Origin: Cladobotryum mycophilum
Taxonomy: Eukaryota > Ascomycota > Sordariomycetes > Hypocreales > Hypocreaceae
Direction: 5' to 3'
NCBI GenBank assembly: GCA_036429605.1
Contig: JAVFKD010000015.1
Coordinates: forward strand, 1,945,421 to 2,009,420
Length of the DNA stretch: 64,000 bases
Of this stretch, positions 1 through 11,253 are shown piece by piece. The notes under the pieces were generated by a model that worked only from the letters and a program-made list of their open reading frames with translations, was not told the DNA's origin and did no database searches. How positions within the stretch are numbered: the first letter of the stretch is position 1; each line of letters starts with the position of its first letter. The translations under genes and the position numbers were made by a program.

Positions 1-347
1 ACCAATACAGGACAGTCACTTCTTACCAGTCTCCGCCGTCTTTTCGACCCACGATTATCCCTCCCGTAGCATAAGCGGCGACATATCCCTCCTCTATCAC
101 GAGGCTCCTTGTTCTAGTTGTCGATAAATCTGTCGATCGATCCGTGAACCCACCCAACGCTTCCTACCTGCTCGTTCCTGGCGAGTTTTGCTGCGACGCG
201 CGACCTCGCCCAAGACATTGCCACAATTGCTTTTTTGCCATCCGTTGCCATCCGAGCTCCTCCACGTCGTCTGCCGAGAGTCGTCGGCTCCAATACATAT
301 CCACACAGCTATAGCCGATCATCGTTTCGAGTCGCAAATTGTAAAAC
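1..347. other. Upstream region and 5' leader of the Arl8-type gene
   Basis: No credible coding region is seen. The stretch runs up to the ATG at 348 and should hold the core promoter and leader of the small GTPase gene. Short open frames on both strands have no recognisable composition. Confidence 0.5.
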
Positions 348-1216
348 ATGGCTGGGCTATTTCGGAAGGTGTATGACTGGCTGTTGCGGACCTTTTGGTG
401 AGTCCTTCAATCCAACGGCAGTCGGAGGCGGGGTATGGGCAGCTTGATGCTGTGTGTATTCCTCGCCTGCAGCTCCGAGTCTTGGGGCCCACTGGTCCGA
501 AGCATGTGCTTGTATTCTGACTGGCGATTTCTAGGGCCATGGAGATGGAAGTGACCATGGTTGGCTTGCAGAATGCCGGGAAAACGTCGCTGCTTCGAGT
601 ATTGGCCGTAGGTCCCACCCAGGTCCCTTGCTTCCCCAACTTTGCTAATCAGGCCATGTTCTGTAGGGAGGAGAGTTCACCCTTGAGTAAGCCCTGCCCC
701 TCATCCATCCACTTTCTGCCAACCGTGGATGGACCTCAAACCCAGCCCTCGACGGAGTAGCTCGACATGCCATGTAGATGCAACGACTGACGCTAGATCT
801 TGTGTAGCTCGATTCCGACCGTTGGGTTCAACATGAAGCGTGTGCAACGGGGTCATGTTACACTGAAATGCTGGGACATCGGTGGCCAGCCGCGGTTCCG
901 AACCATGTGGGAGAGGTACTGCCGAGGTGTTAACGCCATTGTCTTTATCGTAGACATTGCGGATGTAGCTCTAATCCCCCAGGCCAAAGATGAGCTCCAC
1001 TCCCTCATGGCGCATCCATCACTCTTTGGAATCCCGCTACTTGTGTTGGGCAACAAGTCTGACCTTCCTGAGAAACTCTCGGTGGATGAGTTGATCGACG
1101 AGCTTGACCTGAAGAGCATCCAGGGCCGTGAGGTCTGCTGCTATGGCATAAGTGCGAAGCAAGAGACAAATCTTGATGCCGTGGTCCAATTCCTGGTGAA
1201 GTGGGCAAACCGATGA
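348..1216 (+). CDS. arl8: Arl8-type small GTPase (ADP-ribosylation factor-like)
   Basis: Four exons: 348-397, 535-607, 667-686 and 808-1216, giving 183 aa. Exon 3 is a 20-nt microexon. The protein starts with an amphipathic helix (MAGLFRKVYDWLLRTFW), as in Arl8, which binds membranes through this helix and lacks an N-myristoylation glycine. The P-loop is GLQNAGKT, switch I is IPTVGFNM, switch II is WDIGGQPRFRTMWERYCRG and the guanine-specificity motif is NKSD. Length and motifs match Arl8, which acts on lysosomes or vacuoles to recruit effectors for organelle movement and fusion. The role in fungi is less well studied and is inferred here. The frame is continuous across all three canonical GT-AG introns. 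Confidence 0.92.
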
Positions 1217-2835
1217 ACCAAAACGAAGCCAGACCAAACCAAACCAAACCAAACCGGACGAGAGACGGGGCAGACACTTGTCTAGCTCTCTAATAGTAAA
1301 CGCAGGACCAAAGATGGGTATGAGTTTTGACGATGACGAGGATGACGACCATGAACCAAACCAAGATTTCCCTAGACCTCTTGCGGACGGATAGTCGACT
1401 AGACTCCTTGGTACGTTGGCGAAGACGCGCGCTGGCATTTTAAGCGGAATGATTCCCTGGCTGGATTAACGATGACTTGATATAAATTTCCTCTCTCACG
1501 AAAGCATTTGAATACGATAACAAATAAGCACAAAAGACGGCCTCTCCCGAACGGCAACAACCTGGCTGGATAATCCTTGGGAAATGCCTGGAACGGAGAG
1601 AATAGTGGTGCCTTTTCCGGGCTGGCGTCGAGCGTGCGGCTAAAGTTTTGTCTTAGAAGCAGGAGTCCGGGCCTGGAGAATGATGGGCACTTGCCCCGGC
1701 TTCTTGTGTGTTTCCCCCTTGTTAATATTGTTTCCTTGGTTGGATATGTTGCATTTTCCCGTGGACAGATTACCTCCCCCATGACGGCGCCATATGTTGT
1801 AGCAAGCAAGCAGGCAAGCAAGCGATACGGGCGATGAGACATGAATGATGATACAGCAATTGAAGAAGATGACAGATGATGATGATGATGTAGTAGCCGG
1901 TGACCCGTCATGGGGACAGGCTAGAGTAAGATTCTCTCAAGATTGTTAGTGAATGGTGACAGTGAAAGAAATGCCCGGCTGTGTGTGATGATGAGTATCG
2001 AGAAACCCTTGAAATGGTAGCAAGATGTCCTTGGAAAGAGACCACCCTCCCCCTGGGCGGGGTGTGGTCTGTATGGATGGATGTAGAGTGGTGGACGGGT
2101 CCCCATGGCCCCGGTTCCCTCGTCGCAACCACCAAACATGGTGAAGAAGTTGGCTTCTTGGTGATGAGAAGAGAGAGAAAAAGGCGGGAACACAAATGCT
2201 TATAAAAGGCAAGAGAAGAAGAAAGAAAGAAAAGAGGAGAAAAGAAGGTTGCTCCCACCAAAAATTTGGCGTGAGCAAAAAGTTGAACGAGGAGTTTTGT
2301 TTTGGGGGACGATGGGGGTGGTTGAAACGGCTCTTGAGGCTACACACGGACCACTTGATGCGTTGGCCAACTCATCACTGCATTTGACAAGCGCCGCATT
2401 CCCTGTCTGGGAATGGATGTTTTTTTGATTTAAGGCGATGGGATGGATCTGCGAGTGATGGTTTGTAGGAAAATGGTAATTTTTATAAGGCACTTTTTGT
2501 TTTTGTTTTGTTTCACGTCTGTTATGTTTTATTTCTTTTTTGTTTTGTTTCCATGTTTGTATACTCATTTAATTTTGTTGCAATAGTAATCAGCGGACAT
2601 GTAGTATCCTGTTTTGCTCTTGATGTATTTTTGAGGCTTCTACTGTCACTCATACGAAGTGCCTCTTCCTGTGCCAAAACGGTCCCAAGACATTATTGGG
2701 GGTGGTGGTGCAAGTGCAGCGCAGCGCAGTGCGGTTGCGGTTGACGGTTGTGGTGGTGGCCCAGATCCAGTGTGCCACTGCCAGCGCATCAAGTAGGGGT
2801 GGGCTAGACTCAGTCTGTTCTGCTGCGAGACATTA

Positions 2836-2904
2836 GAGGGGGAGAGGGAGAGGGAGAGGGAGAGACGGGACAGCGGAGTGGGTGAGTGAGTGAGTGAGTG
2901 AGTG
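2836..2904. repeat. (GGGAGA)n followed by (GTGA)n microsatellites
   Basis: Perfect hexamer units of the GGGAGA type run from about 2841 to 2864. A perfect GAGT/GTGA tetramer array follows at 2881-2904. Open frames across it are low-complexity artefacts. Confidence 0.85.
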
Positions 2905-3193
2905 AACAGACAAGGGATCATCACCCCTCACTCAGAGGAGAGCAAGGCAAGACTGGCGAAACATGCAAACTGCAAACGCATGCAAAGAGGAGAGACAGAA
3001 AATTTTTCTCCTTCATGCTGGATGAAATCATCGTACATCTGCGAGGAGGGGAAAAAGAAAAGATAATGCAAGAAATCATTCAACCCCCCTCGTTGGATTT
3101 GTTGTACGTGCATTTGTAAAACGACAAAAAATTGAATGCTGCATGGAAGTGTTTTTGATTTGTTATGAGTTGGCAGTTTTTTGTTTTCGGTAT

Positions 3194-3215
3194 GCATTAC
3201 ATTACATTACATTAC
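3194..3215. repeat. (CATTA)n microsatellite
   Basis: Four tandem CATTA/ATTAC units in non-coding sequence. Confidence 0.8.
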
Positions 3216-5135
3216 CCAGTAGCATAACCCAGTTGTTTACTGTACTTGGCGTGGGATGGAGTACGGTGGTATTGAGTAGCAGGAGTGGTAGTCGTGGTGG
3301 TAGTACGTACATGGTCTCCATACCTTGGTAGTAGTATCGGTATCTAGACTACGTAGGAGGTCGTAGTAAAAAAGAGGCAGCCATTAATAAAAAAAATGGG
3401 AAGGGGTCCAAGTCGCGAGTGATGCGATGCAATGTTGCTGCGTGTGTTGTCGCCGCATGATGGGGAGAGGGGGTTCTGTCTCTTCTGGATTGGTACTCCT
3501 TGCCGTATCCATAGTATGGATGGATCTATCCATGAATTTGATATGGGCGAGCGGGCGGGCGGACAGCGGGGGGAGAGGGGAGAGAAGAAGAAGCGCGGAT
3601 GGAGGGGGTGAAGGAGGGGCGGGTTGAGGTTCGATGGAGGGGGTAATGTAGTCGGCTAGGTCTAGAGGGGGAGGGGAGGGGAGATGCGATGTGCGGATGG
3701 CGTGGAGGGCGGGTATTCGCTAGGAAGATTGGAGGGGCAAAGGAAAGTATTGATGCAAATGGAGATGAGATGAAAAAATTATATGTAATGAGAAAAAATA
3801 ATTGGAAGAAGAGATAAAGGAATTATTTAGAAATTTGAATGAGGAGAAAAGAGGGAAGAAGAAGGGGGCATGTGTGTCGTTGGGTGCTTGTAGTAAAAGA
3901 GTTGTACTCGAACAAAGCAAACAATACTGATACGTCGAACCCAAACCCTTTTTACACGCCACCATTCATAGGTTAGTTATTCACCCTGCTAACCAGTAGT
4001 TAGTGAGATGAATGTCAGTAGACTCGATCCAAGCAAAGCGGGACATCCATGGCTGATCTTTTTATTTTATTTTCCCAACCACAAACGGCCAGTTCTAAGC
4101 CTTGATTGGAGCGCGGGGGAGGAAGCTTACAAGAGAGGGCAGCGAATAGCAATACGCAAAGCGCTAGTTTAACAACCATGAATGGTATAAAAAAGACGTT
4201 GGTGACAAAAAACAGGGTCCATGGAGTGTATTTGGATTAGATTGGTTTCTATTAGGTAGGTTTTGGCTTTAAGCACACAATAATGGAGTGTCTATGCTTC
4301 TTTGGAGGGGTGTACCATGCTCTCATCTACGACCTAGGTATGGGGGGAGGGGGAACAAAGCTTCACGCCGTTTGTAGACGAGAAGATGCACCCCCTCCCC
4401 TTGCTCCCCCGTCCCCGCTTGGGAGTCGAAAGCAACTACATGCTTTAAAATTTCCCGAGATACTACTAGTGTTGGGTAGAAGGAGGAGGGGGGAGAAGAG
4501 AAAAAGAGGGGGAGAGGAAGAAGAAGATGATGGTGTGATGAGATTGCTTTGTTGCGTTGGTGGTGGTCGTCGTCGTCTTTGAAGGGGATTAGTTCAGGGG
4601 AGAATTGACAGATGCCCGTAGATGAAGATTATGCAAGAGAGAGAGGGTATGATAGCGTAGCGTAGAAGATGAGTAGAGTAAGGTAGAGTAGGATTAGGTT
4701 GGGTTGAGATATCCCATGGATCCTAGGGCACGATCGCATTAGGGGAATTTTATAGCTTGCAGCAAATATTGGCTTCTTTTTTTTCAACGTTCTGCAATGA
4801 GGTCCGTCCGTCTTTGGCACGTGCCGTTGAATATATGCTGGATGCATATACCGTTGCAGTCCTGCAGTCGTGCAGTTGATCTTTTTGCAAGGTGTCTATC
4901 GGTAAGGTATCAAGTTGGTCATCCATACGCTATCTATCAACAAGTAACAAAAACAACAACCCAATACTAGTCCGTAGATAAGAACAAAATATCTATATAC
5001 AAAGCCCAATCACATGTCTATCATACATCCTATTACAAGCATCAATTATCATTACATTTATCATCAGCATCAGCATCGTCGTGATCATGGTCGTGACCGT
5101 CGTCTTCGTCTCCCAACCCCAACACCCCCATCAAA

Positions 5136-6266
5136 TCACGGATAGTCCCTAAACCCAGCGCTCTCCCCATCCCTATTCAACATGTACCCGAACCTATCTT
5201 TCTCTCTCAGCAGGAGGGCAGGGACGTCCTTGTTCCCCTCTATCCTGGTGAAGGTATCCTGCTCCCTGCCCCAGACGTCCTCCCCCCGCGGACGGCCTCG
5301 GCGATCCACCCCTTATTCCTGTACTCCTCTGCGTTCATCCACTTGTGCGAGAAGCTGGCCATTTTGTTGAGGAACTCCTGCATGGTGGAGAAGCAGCTGC
5401 TGCAGTGCCAGGCCGCGTTGCTGAGCACGCCCTTTTCTAGCTCGCGCAGATGGGGGATCCCCCGTCGCCGTTGCGCAGGTTGGTCGGCTTGATGGTCCGC
5501 CAGCCCTGGTAGTAGGTCGCCTGCGGGTGCGGCCACTCGGGCCCGTCGTGTAAGAACTGGAACGAGTAATAATAAAACTTGGCCGTGAGGGTGAGGCGCC
5601 GAGGGAAGTTGCACGTCCGCAGCAGGAGCAGCGACTCAGGGCGGGGGATCTCGTCCACGTCCGAGACGAGGAGGACGTCCCCGAGGACCGGCGCGTTGGA
5701 GCCCCTGAGTCGTGGGAATACCTGCTCGTACATGGCGTCGCGCTGGAGGTCCTCCCAGTCCCACGTGCGCTTCGGGTTCCACGACCTGGGGAAGCGCAAT
5801 TCGTGGTAAATCATCTTGTCATGGTAGCGCTCGAACCTGTTCCAGTGGTCGCGGATCGTGAGGTTCTTGTCCCCGCCCTGGAACGTCTTGGGCGACTCGA
5901 CGATGACGAAGTAGTCGACGTGGTCGTACAGCGTGTTGAGCCGTATCTCGAGGAAGTCGAGCTCCGAGTTGACCATGAGCAGATCGTAGACCTTGCGCTC
6001 GCCGGAGCGGGACTGCGGGGTGAAGACGGAGTATCCGTGAGCAGCGCAGAATGCCCTCGCGGCCTCCGAGGCGTAGTATTCGCGGTTCTCCGCGTGCGAG
6101 GACGCAAAGTCGAGTCCCGGGGGAGTCTTGCGCCGAGACTGAGGTCGAGTTTGGTGATGGAGTTTCTGTCGGGGTCTTGCACAAAGTGAGGCTGATTCGA
6201 GAGCCACCATGCCAAGCAAACCAGGCCTGCAACGACGAATAGAAAGTAACTCGACCGGTTCGCCAT
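5136..6266 (-). CDS. GT17-family beta-1,4-N-acetylglucosaminyltransferase-like protein (frame interrupted three times)
   Basis: Reads as one protein of about 377 aa if one base is added at each of three G/C runs: 6119-6123, 5452-5463 (paired G and C runs) and 5282-5287. The start at 6266 gives a type II anchor (SSYFLFVVAGLVCLAWW), placing the enzyme in the Golgi or ER lumen. Family blocks in order are DLLMVNSELDFLEIRL, VIVESPKTFQGG, KRTWDWEDLQRDAM, a DxD-like SDVDEIPRP, then after the second break AWHCSSCFST and KMASFSHK, and after the third RFGYMLNRDG near the C terminus. GT17 includes animal MGAT3, which adds bisecting GlcNAc; the fungal members' substrate is not established. Conservation on both sides of every break argues for sequence undercalls, not decay. 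No intron is needed. Confidence 0.85.
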
Positions 6267-7447
6267 TTCTGTGTACGAAAGAACAGAATCAATTCTTGTC
6301 TGTTTTTTTTTTCACAAAAGATCGTAGCTTCTACTAGAGGGATTGGAGCCAGAGATATAAAAACCTACAAAAAAGCACATAAAAAACAACAACAAGGCTG
6401 AGGCAAAGAGAGCAAACAAAAAAACCCTGTTCCAGCTCGTACAACCCAGAGACTCCGCCTCATGTTATCCCCTGCCCCCTGGTAAAATCATCTTTTCTAA
6501 TCGCAACGCACAAACATCTTCCCCCCAATCTGGCACAGGCTGCGCCCTCACACTTGTGATCTAACCTGAATAAAGGCACTCTTCGTAAGCTCCCACACAC
6601 TCAAAGGGCGCGGTCGTTTGTCGTAAGCCGCTCATCATTATCCATTTTCTCGTATTCGACATTAAAGTCGGGGCTGATCATCTCAGTAAGCGCCTTTCTT
6701 GCGCCTCCATTTTTTGGGCTAGGAGGGCCAAGCAATGGCCGCTCGTGAATTACGATTAGCGACTGCTACGAGACACTGAAGCTGAGACTCATGTTTGAGA
6801 AAAGATAATAATGATGGCTGATCACTGATGATGATGTTACTTTGTAGTTGGGTGAGGAAAGGGGGATGAGGATTAAGGTTAGATGCTTACAATAACCACG
6901 TTCCGTCCCTTGTGACTGAAACCTTAAAGTCAACCTACACACAAAACCTCATCCCAGACAGCCACCACAGCCACAGTTGCAGGTAACCGAAACCACGGAG
7001 AATTATTTGCCTTGTTCCTGACGCTTTCTCCACAATGAGGCGCCTGACAATCGTCAGAGGTAACGTATTACAGAGGTGACATTATGAGGCTGTGAATTAA
7101 TCAAACTTCAGGGGCTTATACTTGCATAAGAAATCTCCTAAGCCGTCATGCTGCAACCCAAACTCATCAAGCCGCAGCAGCAAACAAATCCAGCAAGATA
7201 CAAACGAACATGGCTACATAGATCACTCACTAGACCTCAACCCGAATCGGGAGAACTAGACTCGACTCGGAATAGCGATATTTATACCATCCATATTAGC
7301 CAAAGCACAAACGCCCCCGATTCTCGGCCGCGGGGTCCAAAGTTCAAAACGGAACTGTGTGACTGACTTCTACCCTGAAGGCACTTCAAATCGGCATTCG
7401 CTCGGACTTGGTGGTTGCCCCTCGTTATCTTACTACCGTGGTAAGCA
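6267..7447. other. Divergent intergenic region (GT17 / threonine aldolase promoters)
   Basis: About 1.2 kb between two divergently oriented start codons. No conserved coding region was found. It contains A- and T-rich tracts near 6300-6425 and should hold both promoters. Confidence 0.5.
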
Positions 7448-8890
7448 ATGGCCTCTGTCGTGGGGTCGGCATTGCGTTGTACTCGCAGTTCATGTTTGCA
7501 TCTCTCTGCGAGAACCAGGATACTGCAGACGCCAACAAACTGTTTACCGTTTGCCTCATCACGAAGATTTGTGTCTACTACCAGTTTGAGATATTCATCC
7601 TCAACCACAAAAGAAGCAATCATGGGTTCTAGCTACAATGCCTGGGTAGGCGTCAAGGGTCCGGGCTCGCTTGACTTGAGAAGTAAGCACTCATTACTCG
7701 CCGCACTATTCTCATCACTAAACACTAAAAAAATGATGGAGACGTTGGATAGGTATGCGCAATAGCTTACTATGTGAATAGGTGATGTCATGACGGTCCC
7801 CACGCCATCCATGTTGGCTGCTATCCAGAATTGCTCACTACGAGATGATGTCTTTAGAGAAGACCCGACAACCACAGACTTGGAGGCTCATGTCGCCAAG
7901 CTGGCGGGCAAGGAGGCAGGCCTATTTGTTCTCTCGGGGACTATGGGAAACCAGCTGTCTTTGAGGAGCCACCTTACCCAGCCTCCGCATGCTGTTTTGG
8001 CGGACCATCGTTCTCACATCATTCTATATGAAGCTGGCGGGTTCGTACCATCAACCCCTGAGAAACATTATTACTTTTATCTATTCTGTCAATGCAAATG
8101 ACTTACATGCAATCGCAGCGTCTCTTCATTGACTGGCGCCACTGTCAAACCTGTCGTGCCAAAGAACGGCATCCACCTCACTCTGGAAGATGTCAAGGAG
8201 AACATCATCCTTAGCAATGATATTCACGCATGCCCTACACGGGTCATCATCCTCGAAAACACGCTCAATGGCATGATCATGCCCCTGAGCGAGATTAAGC
8301 GCATCTCCGAATTCGCCCGCGAGCACGGCATCAAGATGCACTGCGATGGCGCACGGCTCTGGGAAGCTGTTGTCGCTGGTGCAGGTACGCTGCCCGAGTT
8401 CTGTTCCTATTTTGATACGATTAGCTTGTGTTTTTCCAAGGGTCTCGGTGCGCCCGTTGGAAGCATCATTGTTGGACCAAAGGCCACCTTGGAGCATGCG
8501 AGATGGACGCGCAAGTCGATCGGTGGAGGTATGAGACAACCCGGCATGCTCACTGCTGCTGCCAGAGTGGCCGTGGATGAGACATTTGGAAAGTTGCCCG
8601 ATGGGAGCGATGGCTTATTGAAGGACTCGCACGAATGCGCGAAGAAGGTGGAAGCTCTATGGATCAACATGGGCGGCAAGTTGGTCCATCCAGTTCACAC
8701 AAACATGGCATGGCTGGACATTGAAGCAGCAAACTGCAGCTACGACAGATTTGTTGAGCTCAACAAGGAAGAAGGCTTGGCTGTCTCTGGTGGACGGCTC
8801 GTCACGCATTATCAGATTGCCCAGAATGGAGAGGAGGTATTACGTCGGCTGGAGAAGGTGTTTAGAAAGGTCTTTGAGGAGTCAAAATGA
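7448..8890 (+). CDS. L-threonine aldolase (PLP-dependent), possible mitochondrial form
   Basis: Exons 7448-7682, 7782-8040 and 8119-8890, 421 aa. It cleaves L-threonine/allo-threonine to glycine and acetaldehyde. The first 58 residues are rich in Ser, Arg and Thr and nearly free of acidic residues, as in a mitochondrial presequence. An in-frame ATG at 7622 would give a 363-aa form without it, close to the usual cytosolic length. The fold begins with DLRSDVMTVPTPSM. The PLP lysine lies in SLCFSKGLGAPVGS (about residue 272), with CDGAR before it and RWTRKSIGGGMRQ after. The second intron has an unusual GTTCGT donor, but the join EAGG-VSSLTGA matches the family exactly. Confidence 0.93.
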
Positions 8891-11253
8891 AGAAGAAAAG
8901 AAAAAAAAGACGCAACACAGGATCGCCAAGAGGGTTGGCATTGGGAGCCTGACTCGTCTGGGTAGTCTAATAGGACTGGGATGAAAAGAGTCGGGCCGTT
9001 GAAGATGATGGACTGGAAGATCTGGATCGTCCAATTGTGTGAATGACAGGTGGGTTGTACAGAAGAGGCGTTCTGTATACTTGATCGCCGGTAAAGCCAA
9101 GTCAATAATTATTTAGTACCATCATGTGATTGACACGTCGTCCATCTACAAGGACTTGCTTAAATTGAAGGAGCATCATCCTGTGGCTTCGCCTACTTCT
9201 CAGTGTAAGCGAGACAGGGTAGCATTCCGTTCCGCGGCAGCTCCCGCAGGGTTTTGTTGAGGACGCACCCAAATGTTCTAGAATTCTAGAATGAGGCTCA
9301 AGCTTTCTTTGGTATCAGCAGCTTCAAAGAATCTGGTTCAGTGGCACGTTCTCTCACCTTGTGGTGGGGGGAGGGGTGGGGAGACCCACGGGGGTTCAGC
9401 TTTGCAGTGGATGGGAGGATGGATCATCATGAAAAGGCGACGAGAGCTCGGACTCGCCGCCTTGGCTTCGGTCAATTCTGGTTACGTATTACGTATGTGA
9501 ATGTTGGGAGGATGGGAGATGATAATGGCATGACGCTTTGTTTGTGACTGGTGATTCTACGATTTAAATTAACGGTAGTTTACCCCCGTAGTTAGTCTGG
9601 ACTTGTCCCAATCATTCATTATAATAAACCACATATAGATCGTGGTAAGCGGAGAATTGTTTAAAACACAGATCCGTGTTGCGACACTGTTCTACGACTG
9701 AAGAGTTGCTGGGTTTTGCAAACAAACAAACAAACTTGACGAAACTCTTCTCTTTCCGCCTACGCCTTGTACTTTGTAACTAGAATGTTTGTTCCTAATT
9801 CCCTTCCAGTGGCTGCATGCAAACTTCCTGTCACAAACGCCTTGGCCCCCGAAATGATGTTTGCCCAGGGGTGAGAATGAAATCACACCAAGCTTCTTTC
9901 AGCCCCCTTGACGTCAGCCGAACACAAGCCATGGCTGAAGCCACAACGCCAAACATGCAATGTCCCGGCAGGCGTTTTTCTTTTTCTTTTTTGTACATCC
10001 ATCCCACGGCTTTACTGCGGTCGAAAAAACTTGGTGAAGGTGGGGATGAACTGACAGCAAACACAAACGGGATCTTGGAACAGGTCTTGGCTATGGGGGA
10101 GAGGATTTTCTCGGCTTCGGTTGATGGGGTGGGATGAGAAAGGCCGACGGGATATGGATGCTTTTTCTTTTCTTTTTCTTGACTGAGACCATTTGCGGTT
10201 CTCGGAAGCAAACAAAAATAAGTGAATAAATTTCCTATTCTCCTTGTCTTTTTGGAAGAGTGTAAGTGAGAGAGAGAGACTGATAGAGTTATGAAGCAGT
10301 AAGCATAACCATGGCACACAGGGATCACTATGCAGGGACTTTCCAACAACGATGGATTCAAATGCCAGTTCAGCACTGAACATCAACGGGGAGATGTGGA
10401 GATGCCCCAGGGCAACTATGAGAAAGTTGGAGTAGGGAATCTGACCCCCCGGTGCGGGGGAAGCTTGACTTGACGCTGCTGTTGGGCACAGCTCCTCATG
10501 CAGTCCAAGCTCGCATAAGAAAAATGATTCCATCATGGGGGGAACTTTTGCCTGTCACAAAGAAATTTCAGCATGTCCATTTTGAGTAAAAGAAGGGGGA
10601 GATGGATATGGAAGCTGATGTACATCTTTCACACCTACTCCCAATGGAGGTCTTGGGACAAAAAAACCAATACTACCCCGTTATGCTTAAGTCGTTCAAC
10701 GAAACTTGCCGCATCCGGCAGGCGATCGGCACTTTGAACGTTGCTCCCCAAGATTACGCCAGCCAAAGCCAGCTTCTTCCCCAGATCCATGGGCTCAGAC
10801 CCTGTCATCTTAAACAAGAACAAAAAAATGGATGGGTAACGACTCGCCAATGTTGAAACAGAAAAGGCCTCGAACGAAAAGAGAACTGGTGCTGCCAACT
10901 GGGGGAGGGGCATAAGCAAAACTATCCGTTCCATGCCTCTAAGTAGCTTGGCGCATGTGCTTGGTTCGGCGCAATCCAAGCTTGGTGTTGGTTCGTCTAA
11001 CACAAAAACGTGAACAAGCTCTTACATACATTGCATGGGTTTTGGGGGGCGTGTGTGTGTGCCAATGCGCGCTTCTTTACAGAGAAAATTGAGGATGACG
11101 AGTATTATATAACCTATGATGCCGCGCCTGCAAGTTTGCCGGGAAGGAGGGAGCTTTGAGAGTTGAAAGGAGACTTCTGTTTTGTCTATCTCTCTTGTCT
11201 AACCTTTCCCCTCAAGATCTGAGTTGTGGTATACTAGGACATCTCGTGGGACA
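8891..11253. other. Intergenic region with the trehalase promoter
   Basis: About 2.4 kb without a supportable gene. Open frames such as 9831-10376 (-) and 10635-11003 (-) have low-complexity or unrecognisable sequence. AGGGG at 10906-10910 and nearby C/G-rich CCCCT-type tracts resemble stress-response elements, which would fit a trehalase gene. That regulatory link is inferred. Confidence 0.45.
11103..11112 (+). promoter_or_regulatory. TATA-like element upstream of trehalase
   Basis: An ATTATATAAC sequence lies about 145 nt upstream of the ATG at 11254. A pyrimidine-rich leader (TCTATCTCTCTTGTC) follows, the usual layout of a fungal core promoter. Confidence 0.4.

Larger units (their letters stand above)
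1217..5135. other. 3.9 kb gene-free stretch between convergent genes
   Basis: No conserved coding region was found. It begins with an ACCAA repeat (about 1232-1255), then purine-rich simple repeats on the + strand (2836-2904, 3560-3720, 4480-4530), so the minus strand is pyrimidine-rich, as in fungal promoters and leaders. On the minus strand a TATA-like element near 2200 lies upstream of a 72-73 codon open frame that starts near 2143 after a CTTCTTCACC context. It resembles no family I know and could belong to a non-coding transcript. Confidence 0.5.

Noticed and set aside
1399..1911. 170-codon open frame on the minus strand
   Set aside because: Starts with a His/Ser run from a trinucleotide repeat and resembles no family; likely chance.
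5803..6189. 128-codon open frame on the + strand
   Set aside because: Antisense to the GT17 gene, whose minus-strand frame carries clear family motifs.
5136..6266. GT17 gene as a pseudogene
   Set aside because: Each break lies in a G/C run and downstream sequence is fully conserved; the same error appears in five other genes.
9831..10536. Overlapping minus-strand open frames upstream of trehalase
   Set aside because: Low-complexity Ser/Leu/Lys composition, mutually overlapping, no domain.
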